NCBI GenBank assembly: GCA_029246385.1
Contig: JAQWNG010000025.1
Span: 62,001-126,000 of the forward strand
Length of the DNA stretch: 64,000 nucleotides
DNA from: Halioglobus sp.
GTDB taxonomy: Bacteria; Pseudomonadota; Gammaproteobacteria; Pseudomonadales; Halieaceae
Direction of reading: 5' to 3'
Shown here: positions 1 through 9,041 of the stretch, in pieces
How the letters are laid out: each line of letters starts with the position of its first letter
Position numbering within the stretch: position 1 is the stretch's first letter
Translations under genes and position numbers: made by a program
The notes under the pieces: generated by a model
Databases searched by the model: none
What the model saw: the letters and a program-made list of their open reading frames with translations, nothing else
Told to the model about the DNA's origin: nothing

Positions 1-1522
1 AGACAATGGCTGCCAGAAGATGACGTCGCCGGCGCCAGCGGCCTTTGTTGTGCTTTTTTTGTTTGTTCAACATCGGTGGCTGCGGTGGCATACGCCGCTC
101 AATGCCGCGGGAATGTTGCAGGCTGTCAAGCACGGCCTCTGGGATTTGAGGCAACTGTTCAAGCCATGATGGGGCATGGCGCTGCAGTCGTTTTAGGACA
201 GATTGCGGCGAGTAACGCTGTTGCACCCACTCTTCCAGAAAAGGCTGTGCGGTGTCCCAAAGGTTGAGTTCGGGATAGAGCTGACGGCCCAGCCCCTCAA
301 TGTTAAGTAGCGTTTTTTGCAGCAGCACTAGTGAGGGTTGAACTTCCATATCAAATCGGCTGGCGGTTTGGAACAGATAGACTAACAACTGGCCAAAGGA
401 TATTTGACTGATAGGCCGTTCAAATATGGGCTCACATACGGCGCGCATTGCTGATTCAAAGTCTTGCACGCGGGTTTGGGGGGGCACCCAGCCACATTCG
501 ACATGCAGCTGCGCGACTTCACGATAGTCGCGGCGGAAAATGCCAAGGAGATTGCGTCCCAGATAATACTGATCCGCGTCTGAAAGGCTGCCAATGATAG
601 CGCAGTCCACGCCGATATAAGTCGGATCTGCTGGGTCTGTTGCATCAACAAAAATATTGCCCGGATGCATGTCAGCGTGAAAGAAACTGTGGCGGAATAC
701 TTGTGTAAAAAATATCTCTACGCCGCGCTCGGCCAGCAATTTTAGGTCTGTACCTCGGGCGCGCAAAGTTTTGAGGTCGGTGACCGGAATGCCTGAAATA
801 CGCTCCATAGTGAGGACATTGCGGCAAGTATAGTCCCAGTAAATTTCAGGCACATAGAGCAGTTTGTTGTTCTCGAAATTGCGGCGCAACTGACTAGCGT
901 TGGCGGCTTCGCGGCCCATATCGAGCTCATCAAGAATCACCATCTCGTAATCTGCGACAACTTCCATTGGACGCAGCCGATGGCCTTCGGGGTGATATTT
1001 TGCCGTCAGGCTTGCCAGAGTAAAAAGCAGAGCAATGTCTTGGCGGATGATCGGCTCGATATCTGGCCGCACGACTTTGACGACGACCTGCTCACCGCTG
1101 TGCAGCGCAGCGCAGTGCACCTGAGCCACCGAAGCAGAAGCCATAGGGGAGTGGTTGAAACTCGCAAAGAGCTCAGATACGGGTTTGTCCAACGCCGCCT
1201 CAATAATGGCAACAGATTGTTCTTGCGGGAAGGGTGGGACGCTGTCTTGTAGTTTGGCCAGTTCATCAGCGATATCGTCTGGTAGCAAGTCGCGTCGGGT
1301 GGAGAGCATCTGCCCGAATTTTATAAATACCGGCCCCAACTCCTCAACGGCACGGCGCAGACGGACTCCCCGCGGCAGATCTGGCGTGGAATATAACCGC
1401 CACGGAGCTATGCCTAAGGCGAAGCGTGGCAGCGTGGCAAGCTGTTCTACATTGACGAATTCGTCTAGCCGGTAGCGACCGACGATGTGCAGTATTTTAG
1501 CCATTCGTATTGCGCGGGACAT
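1..1522 (-). CDS. ubiB: UbiB, ubiquinone biosynthesis kinase-like protein (partial, C-terminus beyond left edge)
   Basis: Atypical protein kinase-like (ABC1/ADCK) membrane protein required for aerobic ubiquinone synthesis. The reading frame stays open from the ATG at 1522 to the window edge, about 507 codons of the usual ~540. Visible family marks are the KxGQ motif (KFGQ near residues 68-71), the Ala-rich loop ASASVAQVH that replaces the normal glycine loop, and HADMHPGN in the catalytic region. The end shows an Arg-rich stretch just before the expected C-terminal membrane segment. A second in-frame ATG at 1504 is possible, but the first keeps the usual length before GRYRLDEF. It lies 3 bp after ubiJ on the same strand, so ubiE-ubiJ-ubiB form one operon. 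Identity is very secure. Confidence 0.96.
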   Translation of the reverse strand, partial: MSRAIRMAKILHIVGRYRLDEFVNVEQLATLPRFALGIAPWRLYSTPDLPRGVRLRRAVEELGPVFIKFGQMLSTRRDLLPDDIADELAKLQDSVPPFPQEQSVAIIEAALDKPVSELFASFNHSPMASASVAQVHCAALHSGEQVVVKVVRPDIEPIIRQDIALLFTLASLTAKYHPEGHRLRPMEVVADYEMVILDELDMGREAANASQLRRNFENNKLLYVPEIYWDYTCRNVLTMERISGIPVTDLKTLRARGTDLKLLAERGVEIFFTQVFRHSFFHADMHPGNIFVDATDPADPTYIGVDCAIIGSLSDADQYYLGRNLLGIFRRDYREVAQLHVECGWVPPQTRVQDFESAMRAVCEPIFERPISQISFGQLLVYLFQTASRFDMEVQPSLVLLQKTLLNIEGLGRQLYPELNLWDTAQPFLEEWVQQRYSPQSVLKRLQRHAPSWLEQLPQIPEAVLDSLQHSRGIERRMPPQPPMLNKQKKHNKGRWRRRRHLLAAIV

Positions 1523-1525
1523 GGC

Positions 1526-2167
1526 TCAGCTCCGCGTTTTGCGCAGACGTTGTTGCAGTCGCTCTGCGCGAGATTGCAGTCGATCCACGCGCAATTCGAG
1601 CTCATGTAAGTCGCGGTAGAAATCTTCTACTTCGAGTTGTGGTGGGCTCACTCGGGCTTCCTCATGGACGAATTCCTCCAGCTGTCGGGTAAGGCCCGCA
1701 GAAGCCTGTTTGCCCCAGCTAAAGGTGCGGCGCAATGTTTGTGCCAGTTGGTGTCCGGCAACATCCCCGAGGGTGGAGACCAAGGGCGCTTCCCAGTCTA
1801 TGTCTAGCGTTGCCAAGACCTGTTGCAGCGCGATAAGCGGTGCACTGTCGCCGTCGAGCTCGAGGCCACCGTTGATCAGCGTGGCGGTTGGGTCACGAGA
1901 CGTTGCCAGCTCGGTAAAATCGGAGGCTTCACCCTTTATGCTGGTAGTAACAGGGCCGTGATGGGTGCTGGCCAAACGAATGCCTTGCGCACCAGGATGA
2001 AGGTAAATATCTAGCGTTGGAGCGGTACAGTGCAGTGCGAATACACAGTCTTCGAGTCGCGTTAACCCCGGCTTGCTCTGCGGAGACAGATCCAAGGTGC
2101 GGTTGAGCCCTGCCTCCAGCGCGGCCAGTGCAGCGGTGTGCAGAGTGGGATCTATGGTCGTTGTCAT
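1526..2167 (-). CDS. ubiJ: UbiJ, SCP2-domain ubiquinone biosynthesis accessory factor
   Basis: Accessory protein of the Ubi metabolon; its SCP2 lipid-binding domain is thought to carry hydrophobic ubiquinone intermediates. The N-terminal two thirds fit an SCP2 fold, and the last ~50 residues are a charged heptad-like helix rich in Glu, Arg and Leu, as expected for this family. The ATG at 2167 (MTTTIDPTL) is preferred over the upstream start at 2203 because it sits 1 bp beyond the ubiE stop and avoids an overlap with no homology. The assignment rests mainly on its place between ubiE and ubiB and on its overall character, since sequence conservation in UbiJ is weak. Confidence 0.88.
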   Translation of the reverse strand: MTTTIDPTLHTAALAALEAGLNRTLDLSPQSKPGLTRLEDCVFALHCTAPTLDIYLHPGAQGIRLASTHHGPVTTSIKGEASDFTELATSRDPTATLINGGLELDGDSAPLIALQQVLATLDIDWEAPLVSTLGDVAGHQLAQTLRRTFSWGKQASAGLTRQLEEFVHEEARVSPPQLEVEDFYRDLHELELRVDRLQSRAERLQQRLRKTRS

Positions 2168-2168
2168 T

Positions 2169-2918
2169 TTAGGCTTTAATGCCTCGGTGCAGCGCGACGA
2201 CACCGCCCGTCATATTGTGGTATTCACATTGGCAGAAACCAGCGTCTTCCATCATTCCTTTAAGGGTACCCTGATCTGGGTGTTTGCGGATAGATTCTGC
2301 CAGGTACTGGTAGCTTTCGCTGTCATTTGTCACTAGTCGGCCCATCACTGGCAGCACGCGGAAAGAATAGGCATCGTAGGCTTTGCTTAGCAGAGAATTT
2401 TGCGGTTTGGAAAACTCCAATACCAACAAACGGCCCCCCGGTTTGAGAACACGCAGCATAGAGCGCAGAGCTAAGTTGATATCAGTGACATTACGCAGGC
2501 CGAAAGCGATTGTTACGCAGTCAAAACTGTCATCGGGGAAGGGCAGGAACTGGGCATCAGCCTGCACGAATTCGATATTGCCCTGCCGACCCTGATCCAG
2601 CAGTTTGTCTCGCCCGACTTGCAACATAGAATCGTTGATGTCGGCTAGTACCACACGCCCTTCGGGGCCGACAATTTGTGCGAACCGAGCCGCCAAATCA
2701 CCGGTGCCACCGGCGATGTCCAGCACCGCGTTTTTTTTGCGCACCCCGCTGAGCTCAATAGTAAAACGCTTCCAGATACGGTGTATGCCCCCTGACATTA
2801 GATCGTTCATCAAGTCATAGCGGGCTGCCACCGAATGGAACACGTCGGCGACCATATCGGCTTTGGCATCTTTCTCGACTTCTTTATAGCCGAAGTGTGT
2901 GGTTTCTTTGTCGTTCAT
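2169..2918 (-). CDS. ubiE: UbiE, demethylubiquinone/demethylmenaquinone C-methyltransferase
   Basis: SAM-dependent C-methyltransferase of ubiquinone (and menaquinone) synthesis, 249 aa, full length. It opens with THFGYKEV, typical of UbiE, and carries SAM motif I as [11 protein letters not shown] (near residues 66-76). The signatures FGLRNVTD and [18 protein letters not shown] follow, and it ends in [14 protein letters not shown], the family C-terminus. First gene of the ubiE-ubiJ-ubiB operon, separated by about 95 bp from the DUF971 gene on the same strand. Confidence 0.98.
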   Translation of the reverse strand: MNDKETTHFGYKEVEKDAKADMVADVFHSVAARYDLMNDLMSGGIHRIWKRFTIELSGVRKKNAVLDIAGGTGDLAARFAQIVGPEGRVVLADINDSMLQVGRDKLLDQGRQGNIEFVQADAQFLPFPDDSFDCVTIAFGLRNVTDINLALRSMLRVLKPGGRLLVLEFSKPQNSLLSKAYDAYSFRVLPVMGRLVTNDSESYQYLAESIRKHPDQGTLKGMMEDAGFCQCEYHNMTGGVVALHRGIKA

Positions 2919-3014
2919 GACGCCTCTGCCTTGGGTTTGTACTGTTACCGCATTATAACCTGATGTGGGCGTTTGGTCAGGTCAGCAGGTTTGCCGCGGC
3001 GAAGAAACAAATGT

Positions 3015-3404
3015 CTACTCGCCAAGACTCAGAACTTGTACATCGGGGTCGCGACCCTCTCCAGCTGCCGCTAGGCGTTCGAGGTAGTGCTGCCACCTGG
3101 CGTCCTGGTCTCGGCACAAGTCATACAGATAGCGCCAAGAATACAGGCCAGAGTCATGGTCGTCGTCAAACACCAGTTGGAGTGCATAGTTGCCAACCGG
3201 TTTTATCGCGGTGATAGCGACCTTGATCTTGCCTGTCTGCAGTACTTCTTGGCCCGCACCGTGTCCAAGGACTTCGGCGGATGGAGAGAAGACGCGCAAA
3301 AATTCACAGCTCAAGGAGTAGCGTTCACCCCCAGCATATTCAAGCTCCAACTGGCGAGAGCGGCTATGCAGTTTAACCCCGATGGGTTTATGTTGCTCGG
3401 ACAC
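3015..3404 (-). CDS. DUF971 protein (gamma-butyrobetaine hydroxylase-like N-terminal domain)
   Basis: Small 129-aa protein made of one DUF971 domain, a beta-rich module also found at the N-terminus of gamma-butyrobetaine hydroxylases. Recognisable segments are GVKLHSRSRQLELEY, the LRVFSPSAEV block, and VGNYALQLVFDDDHDSGLYSW with YLYDLCRD after it. In many gammaproteobacteria this gene sits between hslU and ubiE; here the ubiE side is kept, but hslU lies 4.3 kb away behind an accessory insert. Its molecular function is not established; links to iron-sulfur or cofactor biology have been suggested for the family. Confidence 0.9.
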   Translation of the reverse strand: MSEQHKPIGVKLHSRSRQLELEYAGGERYSLSCEFLRVFSPSAEVLGHGAGQEVLQTGKIKVAITAIKPVGNYALQLVFDDDHDSGLYSWRYLYDLCRDQDARWQHYLERLAAAGEGRDPDVQVLSLGE

Positions 3405-3511
3405 GTACTATCCCTTGATTCATATCAATGCATTACATTTCTGCTAACTGGCAGCATATACGTTTAACCAAGTCGGACCCAATAAATCTCAGCGAATCGG
3501 TCATCTACGGG

Positions 3512-3736
3512 ATGCCTGAGGCGCACACCTTCAGTCATCCTAACCCGTTTGCAGGCAAGACTAAAAGACTAATCGGAATTGCCGCACTTGTCGTTTCTGC
3601 CTTGATGGCCGCGCTGTTGCTTTACTGGGCGACTAAATATCGTCTGAAAATACAATGCCGTCAAAGACATGCGGATAAAACGGCAAATCCAGTATGGGCC
3701 TTCGTGGATACTCCCTGTCGTACATATTGCCATTGA
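3512..3736 (+). other. Possible truncated small membrane-protein ORF
   Basis: An open frame starts at the ATG at 3512 (MPEAHTFSHPNPFAG) and runs into a hydrophobic stretch, RLIGIAALVVSALMAALLLYW, that could be one membrane span. That stretch ends almost exactly where the convergent M23 peptidase gene ends (3633); beyond it the frame is just the antisense of the peptidase. It may be a real small membrane protein, or the 5' stump of a gene cut when the neighbouring block arrived. No family is recognised. The rest of 3405-3632 holds nothing else identifiable. Confidence 0.25.
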
Positions 3737-4718
3737 CTGGAAAGCGCGTCGGGTAATAGTTTTGTTCGCAAATGGTGTGATTGGCCCGCTGATACAAATC
3801 AGCATACGCATTCAGTTTGTCGCGCGTGGTCTTGGTTAAGCAGGCATCCAACACCTGTTTGACTGCTTCGCTGTTAAAACTTGATTGGGCAAACTCATCA
3901 TCTGTAGTGCTGCCGCGTTCAGGTTTGTAAGGGAGTGGCAGTTCACCTGCGCGATATAAAGAGATATGTCTTCCGTTTTCATCGTTGTAAGGGAACGGAT
4001 CTACCGGCACTCCATTTAACCAAACGTTGCAATGCGTATGTGGAATGCCAAAAGGAAAGGTGATCAAGCCGTCTAAGCCGCTGTAGCCCGTGATGGCAAT
4101 CGGCTGGGCGCGCATTACGATATCACCTTCTCTTACCGTAGCTCTGGCCAAATGTGCGCAACAGGTGATAAGTCCCTGGCCATGGTCTATATATATTTTG
4201 AGGCCACCTCGGTTGAATTCTGAAATAACCTTGATCACTTTTCCCGGCGCTGCCGCTAACAGCGTAGTTCCAATAGGCACGGCATAGTCAGTGCCGTTGT
4301 GACTATCATAAGTGAGGTCTCTGCCCCGAAAATCCTTAGTTTGAGTGACTTTTACAGACCAGCCTTGGTCAATGGGCGTTGGCGTATGGTTGAAAAGGTT
4401 AGAGATGATTACCTTATTTTCAACTTTCTGCTTTCCACGCCACAGAGGAAAAGCTAAATCGGGTCGTAATTGTCGTAAACTCGAAAGGTCGTATTGCGAT
4501 GCAGGCACATTTTCTTCGCCTCTAATAGCAATCTTGGCTTGCTGCATGCGCAATTTGAACGGGTGCAGACCAACTGTCTCGCCCCAAAATTTAACACGGC
4601 CAGTCGCATAGCGGTTATCGTTACTCTTTGATTCTTTGACGGCTATGCTCCTTACTGTCGCTTCGGCTTGACCGGTTAGCCCCTCAAGTCGCGCGGGGGC
4701 TTTGGGGGAAGACTGCAA
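3633..4718 (-). CDS. M23 (LytM-type) metallopeptidase
   Basis: Predicted zinc endopeptidase of the LytM/lysostaphin family, which cut peptidoglycan cross-bridges or related peptides. The M23 core covers roughly residues 130-245. It carries the first zinc motif HxxxD in HNGTD, the catalytic His in CCAHL, and the HxH motif in HTHCNVW, so all expected zinc and catalytic residues are present. A ~130-residue N-terminal region and a ~110-residue C-terminal tail have no recognised domain. The TTG at 4718 is only the longest start; the frame is open a little further upstream without a good start codon, and no signal peptide is evident, so the N-terminus is uncertain and could be truncated. It lies divergently from the MBOAT gene, in a block that interrupts conserved DUF971-hslU synteny. 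Confidence 0.82.
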   Translation of the reverse strand: MQSSPKAPARLEGLTGQAEATVRSIAVKESKSNDNRYATGRVKFWGETVGLHPFKLRMQQAKIAIRGEENVPASQYDLSSLRQLRPDLAFPLWRGKQKVENKVIISNLFNHTPTPIDQGWSVKVTQTKDFRGRDLTYDSHNGTDYAVPIGTTLLAAAPGKVIKVISEFNRGGLKIYIDHGQGLITCCAHLARATVREGDIVMRAQPIAITGYSGLDGLITFPFGIPHTHCNVWLNGVPVDPFPYNDENGRHISLYRAGELPLPYKPERGSTTDDEFAQSSFNSEAVKQVLDACLTKTTRDKLNAYADLYQRANHTICEQNYYPTRFPVNGNMYDREYPRRPILDLPFYPHVFDGIVFSDDI

Positions 4719-4963
4719 AAGCGAAGCCCCGTAATGACGAGGAATTTTTTTGCCAGCCTTATAAGCTAGCAGAGCCCTTCCTTTGGGTAAAACCCTAGTC
4801 CACTATAAGTCTGTACGCAATAAGGGAACGTTGCGCGACGAATACCTCAGAGCGAGCTGGACTATACGTCTTGCTTCTGTTTGCAGCCTTTTGCAGAAGC
4901 CGGTAACCTTAAGTATTGGTTTTATGCAACCGATAATCCAAATTCTTTTGGGGCCACCCGACT

Positions 4964-6445
4964 TTGCTGTTTAATTCACCGGAATATTTTTTTGCATTCC
5001 TGCCTGTAGCTGCCCTTGTCTACTTTTTGTTGCAGCGGTTTAGTGGTGCCAAAGCCGCAAAAATCTGGTTGATAGCAGCCTCGCTTTATTTCTATGCGTA
5101 TTGGAACGTGGCTTATCTTCCCCTGATAATTGTCTCTATTTTGGTGAACTATACGGTTGCTAACTTTTTGCATCGAGCCAAAAATCGCCAGTCGGCCGCG
5201 GTGATCTCTGCAAAATCTATTTTGATTATGGGTATCATATTTAATTTAGGGCTTCTTGCGTATTTTAAGTACACCGACTTTTTTATCGAAAATGTCAATG
5301 TTGTGTTGGGCTCGCAGTTTGATTTTTTGCATGTGTTGTTGCCGCTGGCCATTAGCTTCTTTACGTTCCAGCAAATTGCCTATTTGGTTGACGGTTACAA
5401 ATTTGACATTCATGAATATGATTTTCTCAGCTACTGCCTGTTTGTATGCTTTTTCCCACAGTTGATTGCGGGCCCAATTGTCCATCACAAAGAAATGATG
5501 CCGCAATTTTTGGATACCTATAATATCAATCCGCACGCGGAAAATATTGCTCGCGGCATTCTCCTATTTTGTATTGGTCTATTCAAGAAAGTGGTGATTG
5601 CAGACACGTTTGCCATGTGGGCTGACCCTGGATTTTCAGTGGTGCAAAATCCATCCTTCTGGGATGCATGGCAAACAAGCCTTTGCTACACGTTTCAACT
5701 GTACTATGATTTTTCTGGCTATACAGACATGGCGCTTGGCGCAGCACTGCTGTTTAATATCCGGCTGCCTTTAAACTTTAATTCGCCGTACAAAGCGCTT
5801 GATATACAAGATTTTTGGCGTCGCTGGCATATGACGCTGTCACGTTGGCTAAAGGATTATTTGTATATTCCATTGGGTGGGAATCGCCATGGTTCCTTGC
5901 GAACCTATTTTAATCTATTTGCGACATTCCTTTTGGGCGGACTGTGGCATGGTGCGGGTTGGACGTTCATTCTTTGGGGAAGTCTGCATGGTTTTGCGTT
6001 GATACTTCATCGGCTTTGGTCCAAGAGTGGCCGGGTGATGAATAGCGCTGCCGCATGGCTGATCACTTTTCTTTTCGTCAATTTTGCGTGGGTGATGTTT
6101 CGTGCAGAAGATATAGAAGCAGCGGAAAGTCTTCTTGCGGGAATGATGGGTCTTAATGGATTCGGGCTAGATCAAAGCCTGCGAGATAATATTGGATACT
6201 TTATCGGGCTTTTGCATCTACAAGGCCCTGTTGAGGTTGATAGGTTGATGGGGCCGGTTGGCGCGGCCCTATTTATTGCTGTCTTTGGGTTTATTGCTTT
6301 TTTAGGCAAGAACTCTATGGAGATAGTAGCGGACAGGGTACGTTTTAATATGCGGGATGTTCTGACAGTGGCGATGGCGATATTTCTGACGTTGCTGCTT
6401 GGAATTGCATCCAGTTCATCCGTCTTTCTTTACTTCAATTTTTAG
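4964..6445 (+). CDS. MBOAT-family membrane O-acyltransferase (AlgI/DltB-like)
   Basis: Multi-pass inner-membrane acyltransferase, 493 aa, that would move acyl (often acetyl) groups across the membrane to extracytoplasmic polysaccharides or similar acceptors. The TTG start gives MLFNSPEYFFAFLPV, matching the standard beginning of AlgI-like proteins. About ten hydrophobic segments follow. Family signatures include YYDFSGYTDMA, FWRRWHMTLSRWLKDYLYIPLGGNR (in pieces) and the catalytic-His region GGLWHGAGWTFILWGSLHG. The next gene starts 5 bp downstream and is the probable periplasmic partner. The acceptor cannot be told: no alginate or teichoic-acid genes are nearby. Confidence 0.93.
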   Translation: MLFNSPEYFFAFLPVAALVYFLLQRFSGAKAAKIWLIAASLYFYAYWNVAYLPLIIVSILVNYTVANFLHRAKNRQSAAVISAKSILIMGIIFNLGLLAYFKYTDFFIENVNVVLGSQFDFLHVLLPLAISFFTFQQIAYLVDGYKFDIHEYDFLSYCLFVCFFPQLIAGPIVHHKEMMPQFLDTYNINPHAENIARGILLFCIGLFKKVVIADTFAMWADPGFSVVQNPSFWDAWQTSLCYTFQLYYDFSGYTDMALGAALLFNIRLPLNFNSPYKALDIQDFWRRWHMTLSRWLKDYLYIPLGGNRHGSLRTYFNLFATFLLGGLWHGAGWTFILWGSLHGFALILHRLWSKSGRVMNSAAAWLITFLFVNFAWVMFRAEDIEAAESLLAGMMGLNGFGLDQSLRDNIGYFIGLLHLQGPVEVDRLMGPVGAALFIAVFGFIAFLGKNSMEIVADRVRFNMRDVLTVAMAIFLTLLLGIASSSSVFLYFNF

Positions 6446-6449
6446 CGCG

Positions 6450-7562
6450 ATGCGAGCGACATCATTTCTGTTTTTCGCGGTGCTTATACTGGCAGCATTA
6501 GTGCTTGGCTACGTCTATTTGGTAGATAGATTTGTTTTGATTGAAAGGGCAGTGCCCTTCGATTATAAACATTTCTTGCTACAGGCTTCTGCAGATATCG
6601 ATGGCAAAGTGGTAATAGATTCAGGCTCGAATGGTTCCCATGGCCTAGATGCTATCGCTTTGTCAGACTATTTTGATGCGCCGGTCGTGATTGCATCTGA
6701 TGTGGGCCACTATCCGCTGAGGAAAAAAATCTTTCGCTTGTCGGCGGCCCTCAATAAAGGTGATGTGCTCATACTTCCGCTTGAGTGGGACTATTACTCT
6801 CGGCCGAAATATTTGGCCACTCGCTTTGTAGAAAGTGTAGCCAATAAAAACTTGCGCCTTGCGCACTATATCACCGATCTACCTTGGGTAGAAAAGTTAA
6901 GGTTTATTTTAACAGAGTACCCGTTTCGCAATGTGTTTGAGTCAATATTTATATCGCGCCAGTCTGACCCGAAGCATATTTGGTCTAAAAGAAGGCTGGA
7001 TAAATTTGAGCAACGGTTGCTTCTGGCGAACAATGAGTCATTCGGTGGCACGCAGCGCGATGGTCCCGAAGACATCAATTTTTTTTCCGCATTTGCCAAG
7101 TCTTGCGATCACTACCTGTTTGAGAGGGATGGACAGATTCTCATGCATGTGTCTCCGACTTTCCGCGAAAATATAGAGTTACTCAAAATACTGGTAGGCC
7201 GTGGCGTGTCGGTGTACTTGACATGGCCGGCTGTAGTCGACAGTCCACAGAGTCGCTGCTATAGCGAGCCACGGATTAGTCGTCAGCTTGAAAGGTATGT
7301 CAATGACATAAAAATGACGGTAGAGCATGCCGGACTGCAGATGCTCGGTAATTTTCGCGACAATCATTTGCCGGTACAGTGTTTTCTGAATACTTATTAT
7401 CACGTGCGCTGGAGCTGCGCGTCACTGCGAACCGGTGCTTTGATAGCGAGCCTAAAGGCGGACAATGTCGGTCCGCTGAATACTGGATATGATGTTGCTG
7501 ATTTTCAGATTGAGGTCGTGGAGGCGCTGAATAAAAGGCGGCGAGAATTAAGTAAAGACTAA
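6450..7562 (+). CDS. SGNH/DltD-like partner protein of the MBOAT acyltransferase
   Basis: About 370 aa with one N-terminal membrane anchor (FLFFAVLILAALVLGYVYLV) and a periplasmic domain. The segment VVIDSGSNGSHGLDA resembles the GDSL/SGNH-type Ser block of AlgX/DltD-like partners that pass acyl groups to the acceptor. LILPLEWDYYS and a late CFLNTYYHV segment also fit such proteins. The ATG at 6450 is chosen because it starts 5 bp after the MBOAT stop and leads straight into the membrane anchor; an earlier start at 6399 would overlap the MBOAT gene. Family placement is by gene pairing and the Ser-block pattern, so exact activity is uncertain. Confidence 0.65.
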   Translation: MRATSFLFFAVLILAALVLGYVYLVDRFVLIERAVPFDYKHFLLQASADIDGKVVIDSGSNGSHGLDAIALSDYFDAPVVIASDVGHYPLRKKIFRLSAALNKGDVLILPLEWDYYSRPKYLATRFVESVANKNLRLAHYITDLPWVEKLRFILTEYPFRNVFESIFISRQSDPKHIWSKRRLDKFEQRLLLANNESFGGTQRDGPEDINFFSAFAKSCDHYLFERDGQILMHVSPTFRENIELLKILVGRGVSVYLTWPAVVDSPQSRCYSEPRISRQLERYVNDIKMTVEHAGLQMLGNFRDNHLPVQCFLNTYYHVRWSCASLRTGALIASLKADNVGPLNTGYDVADFQIEVVEALNKRRRELSKD

Positions 7563-7604
7563 GGGTATGCTTGAGGCTCGGGGAAGCCCTTGAACCGCCT
7601 TGCG

Positions 7605-7641
7605 AGCACTGTAACAAACAGCTTGTGAAAGGTGCTTTTTT
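7605..7641 (+). terminator. Putative rho-independent terminator after the MBOAT/SGNH pair
   Basis: An outer pairing AGCA/TGCT surrounds an inner hairpin CTGT-AACAA-ACAG and is followed by a run of six T. It lies 43 bp after the SGNH-like gene. The stem is interrupted, so strength is uncertain. Confidence 0.4.
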
Positions 7642-7710
7642 ATACGGTCTGAATCGAAAAAGTCGCAGCAGCCGTTTAGATGGTAATGCGTGGTTTAGAC
7701 CTAGGTGCGG

Positions 7711-9033
7711 TCACAAAATGAATCGGGATAAATCATCATCGCTGCACAGTTCCTGTAGCTGCTCGTCAACATAGGTGGCGTCGACTGTCAGGGATATGCC
7801 CTCCAGTCCCGCATCGGCCGCGCCAAAGGAGGTCTCTTCCAGCAGTCGCTCCATGACGGTATGCAGTCGTCTGGCACCAATATTTTCGGTTCTCTCGTTT
7901 ACCTGCCAAGCGGTTTCTGCAATACGCCGCACGCCGTCCTGTGTAAAGGTGACGCCCAAGCTCTCCGTTGCCAGTAATGCTTGATACTGTTCGGTTAGCG
8001 AGGCATCCGGCTCAGTCAGGATGCGCTCGAAGTCGTCGGGCGTGAGTGCTGACAGCTCAACACGAATAGGTAGTCGACCCTGCAGTTCCGGTATTAGGTC
8101 TGAGGGCCTCGCCATGTGAAACGCGCCAGAGGCAATAAAGAGGATGTGATCGGTCTTGACCATGCCGTGCTTGGTGCTGACCGTGGAACCTTCGATCAGC
8201 GGTAGTAGGTCGCGCTGCACGCCCTCCCGCGACACATCGGCCCCAGTACCCTCGGAACGTTTTGCCACTTTATCCAGTTCGTCAATAAAAACGATGCCAT
8301 TCTGTTCTGCCTCGGCAAGCGCTTTTTGCTTGAGTTCATCCTCGTTCACTAGCTTCGCGGCTTCTTCGTCACACAGGGCCTCTAGCGCTGTTTTGACTGA
8401 CATTTTGCGAGTTTTGCTCTGTTTCTGGGACATATTAGAAAACATACTTTGCAACTGACCGGTCATTTCCTCCATGCCCGGTGGGGCCATGATCTCCATG
8501 CTGGGGAGGCTGGTGCTAAGCTCGACCTCGATTTCTTTGTCGGCAAGATCCCCCTCACGTAACTTCTTGCGCAGTAACTGCCGTGTGCTTGAAGCGGAAT
8601 CGAAAGCGGCGTCGCGGGCAGGAGGCAATAGGATATCAAGAATACGCTCCTCGGCCGCTTCCTCGGCCCGAAAGCGCACGCGTGTCATCTCCTGCTCCCG
8701 ATACATTTTTATCGCCACATCCACGAGGTCGCGGACAATGGATTCAACGTCACGACCTACATAGCCCACTTCTGTAAATTTGGTCGCTTCAACTTTTACG
8801 AACGGAGCGTTTGCTAGTTTGGCTAATCGCCGCGCGATCTCTGTTTTACCGACACCCGTTGGGCCTATCATAAGTATATTTTTGGGGCTGATTTCGGCAC
8901 GCAACTCTTCAGATAACTGCATTCGCCGCCAGCGATTGCGCAATGCGATAGCCACTGCACGTTTCGCCGCTTCTTGGCCGACGATATGTTTGTCGAGTTC
9001 GTGAACAATTTCGCGAGGTGTCATATTGGACAT
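7711..9033 (-). CDS. hslU: HslU, ATPase subunit of the HslUV protease
   Basis: AAA+ unfoldase (440 aa) that feeds substrates to the HslV peptidase in the cytoplasm, part of the heat-shock response. It opens with [17 protein letters not shown]; Walker A is GPTGVGKTE (near residues 57-65), Walker B is in [12 protein letters not shown], and the family C-terminus EDLSRFIL-like is present as DDDLSRFIL, whose last residues dock into HslV. The intermediate I-domain is present between the Walker motifs. It follows hslV by 8 bp and shares its promoter. Confidence 0.98.
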   Translation of the reverse strand: MSNMTPREIVHELDKHIVGQEAAKRAVAIALRNRWRRMQLSEELRAEISPKNILMIGPTGVGKTEIARRLAKLANAPFVKVEATKFTEVGYVGRDVESIVRDLVDVAIKMYREQEMTRVRFRAEEAAEERILDILLPPARDAAFDSASSTRQLLRKKLREGDLADKEIEVELSTSLPSMEIMAPPGMEEMTGQLQSMFSNMSQKQSKTRKMSVKTALEALCDEEAAKLVNEDELKQKALAEAEQNGIVFIDELDKVAKRSEGTGADVSREGVQRDLLPLIEGSTVSTKHGMVKTDHILFIASGAFHMARPSDLIPELQGRLPIRVELSALTPDDFERILTEPDASLTEQYQALLATESLGVTFTQDGVRRIAETAWQVNERTENIGARRLHTVMERLLEETSFGAADAGLEGISLTVDATYVDEQLQELCSDDDLSRFIL

Positions 9034-9041
9034 GTTGGGAC

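Noticed and set aside
4783-4974. 63-codon open frame before the MBOAT gene
   Set aside because: Composition is unlike the neighbours and it overlaps the MBOAT start; no motif.
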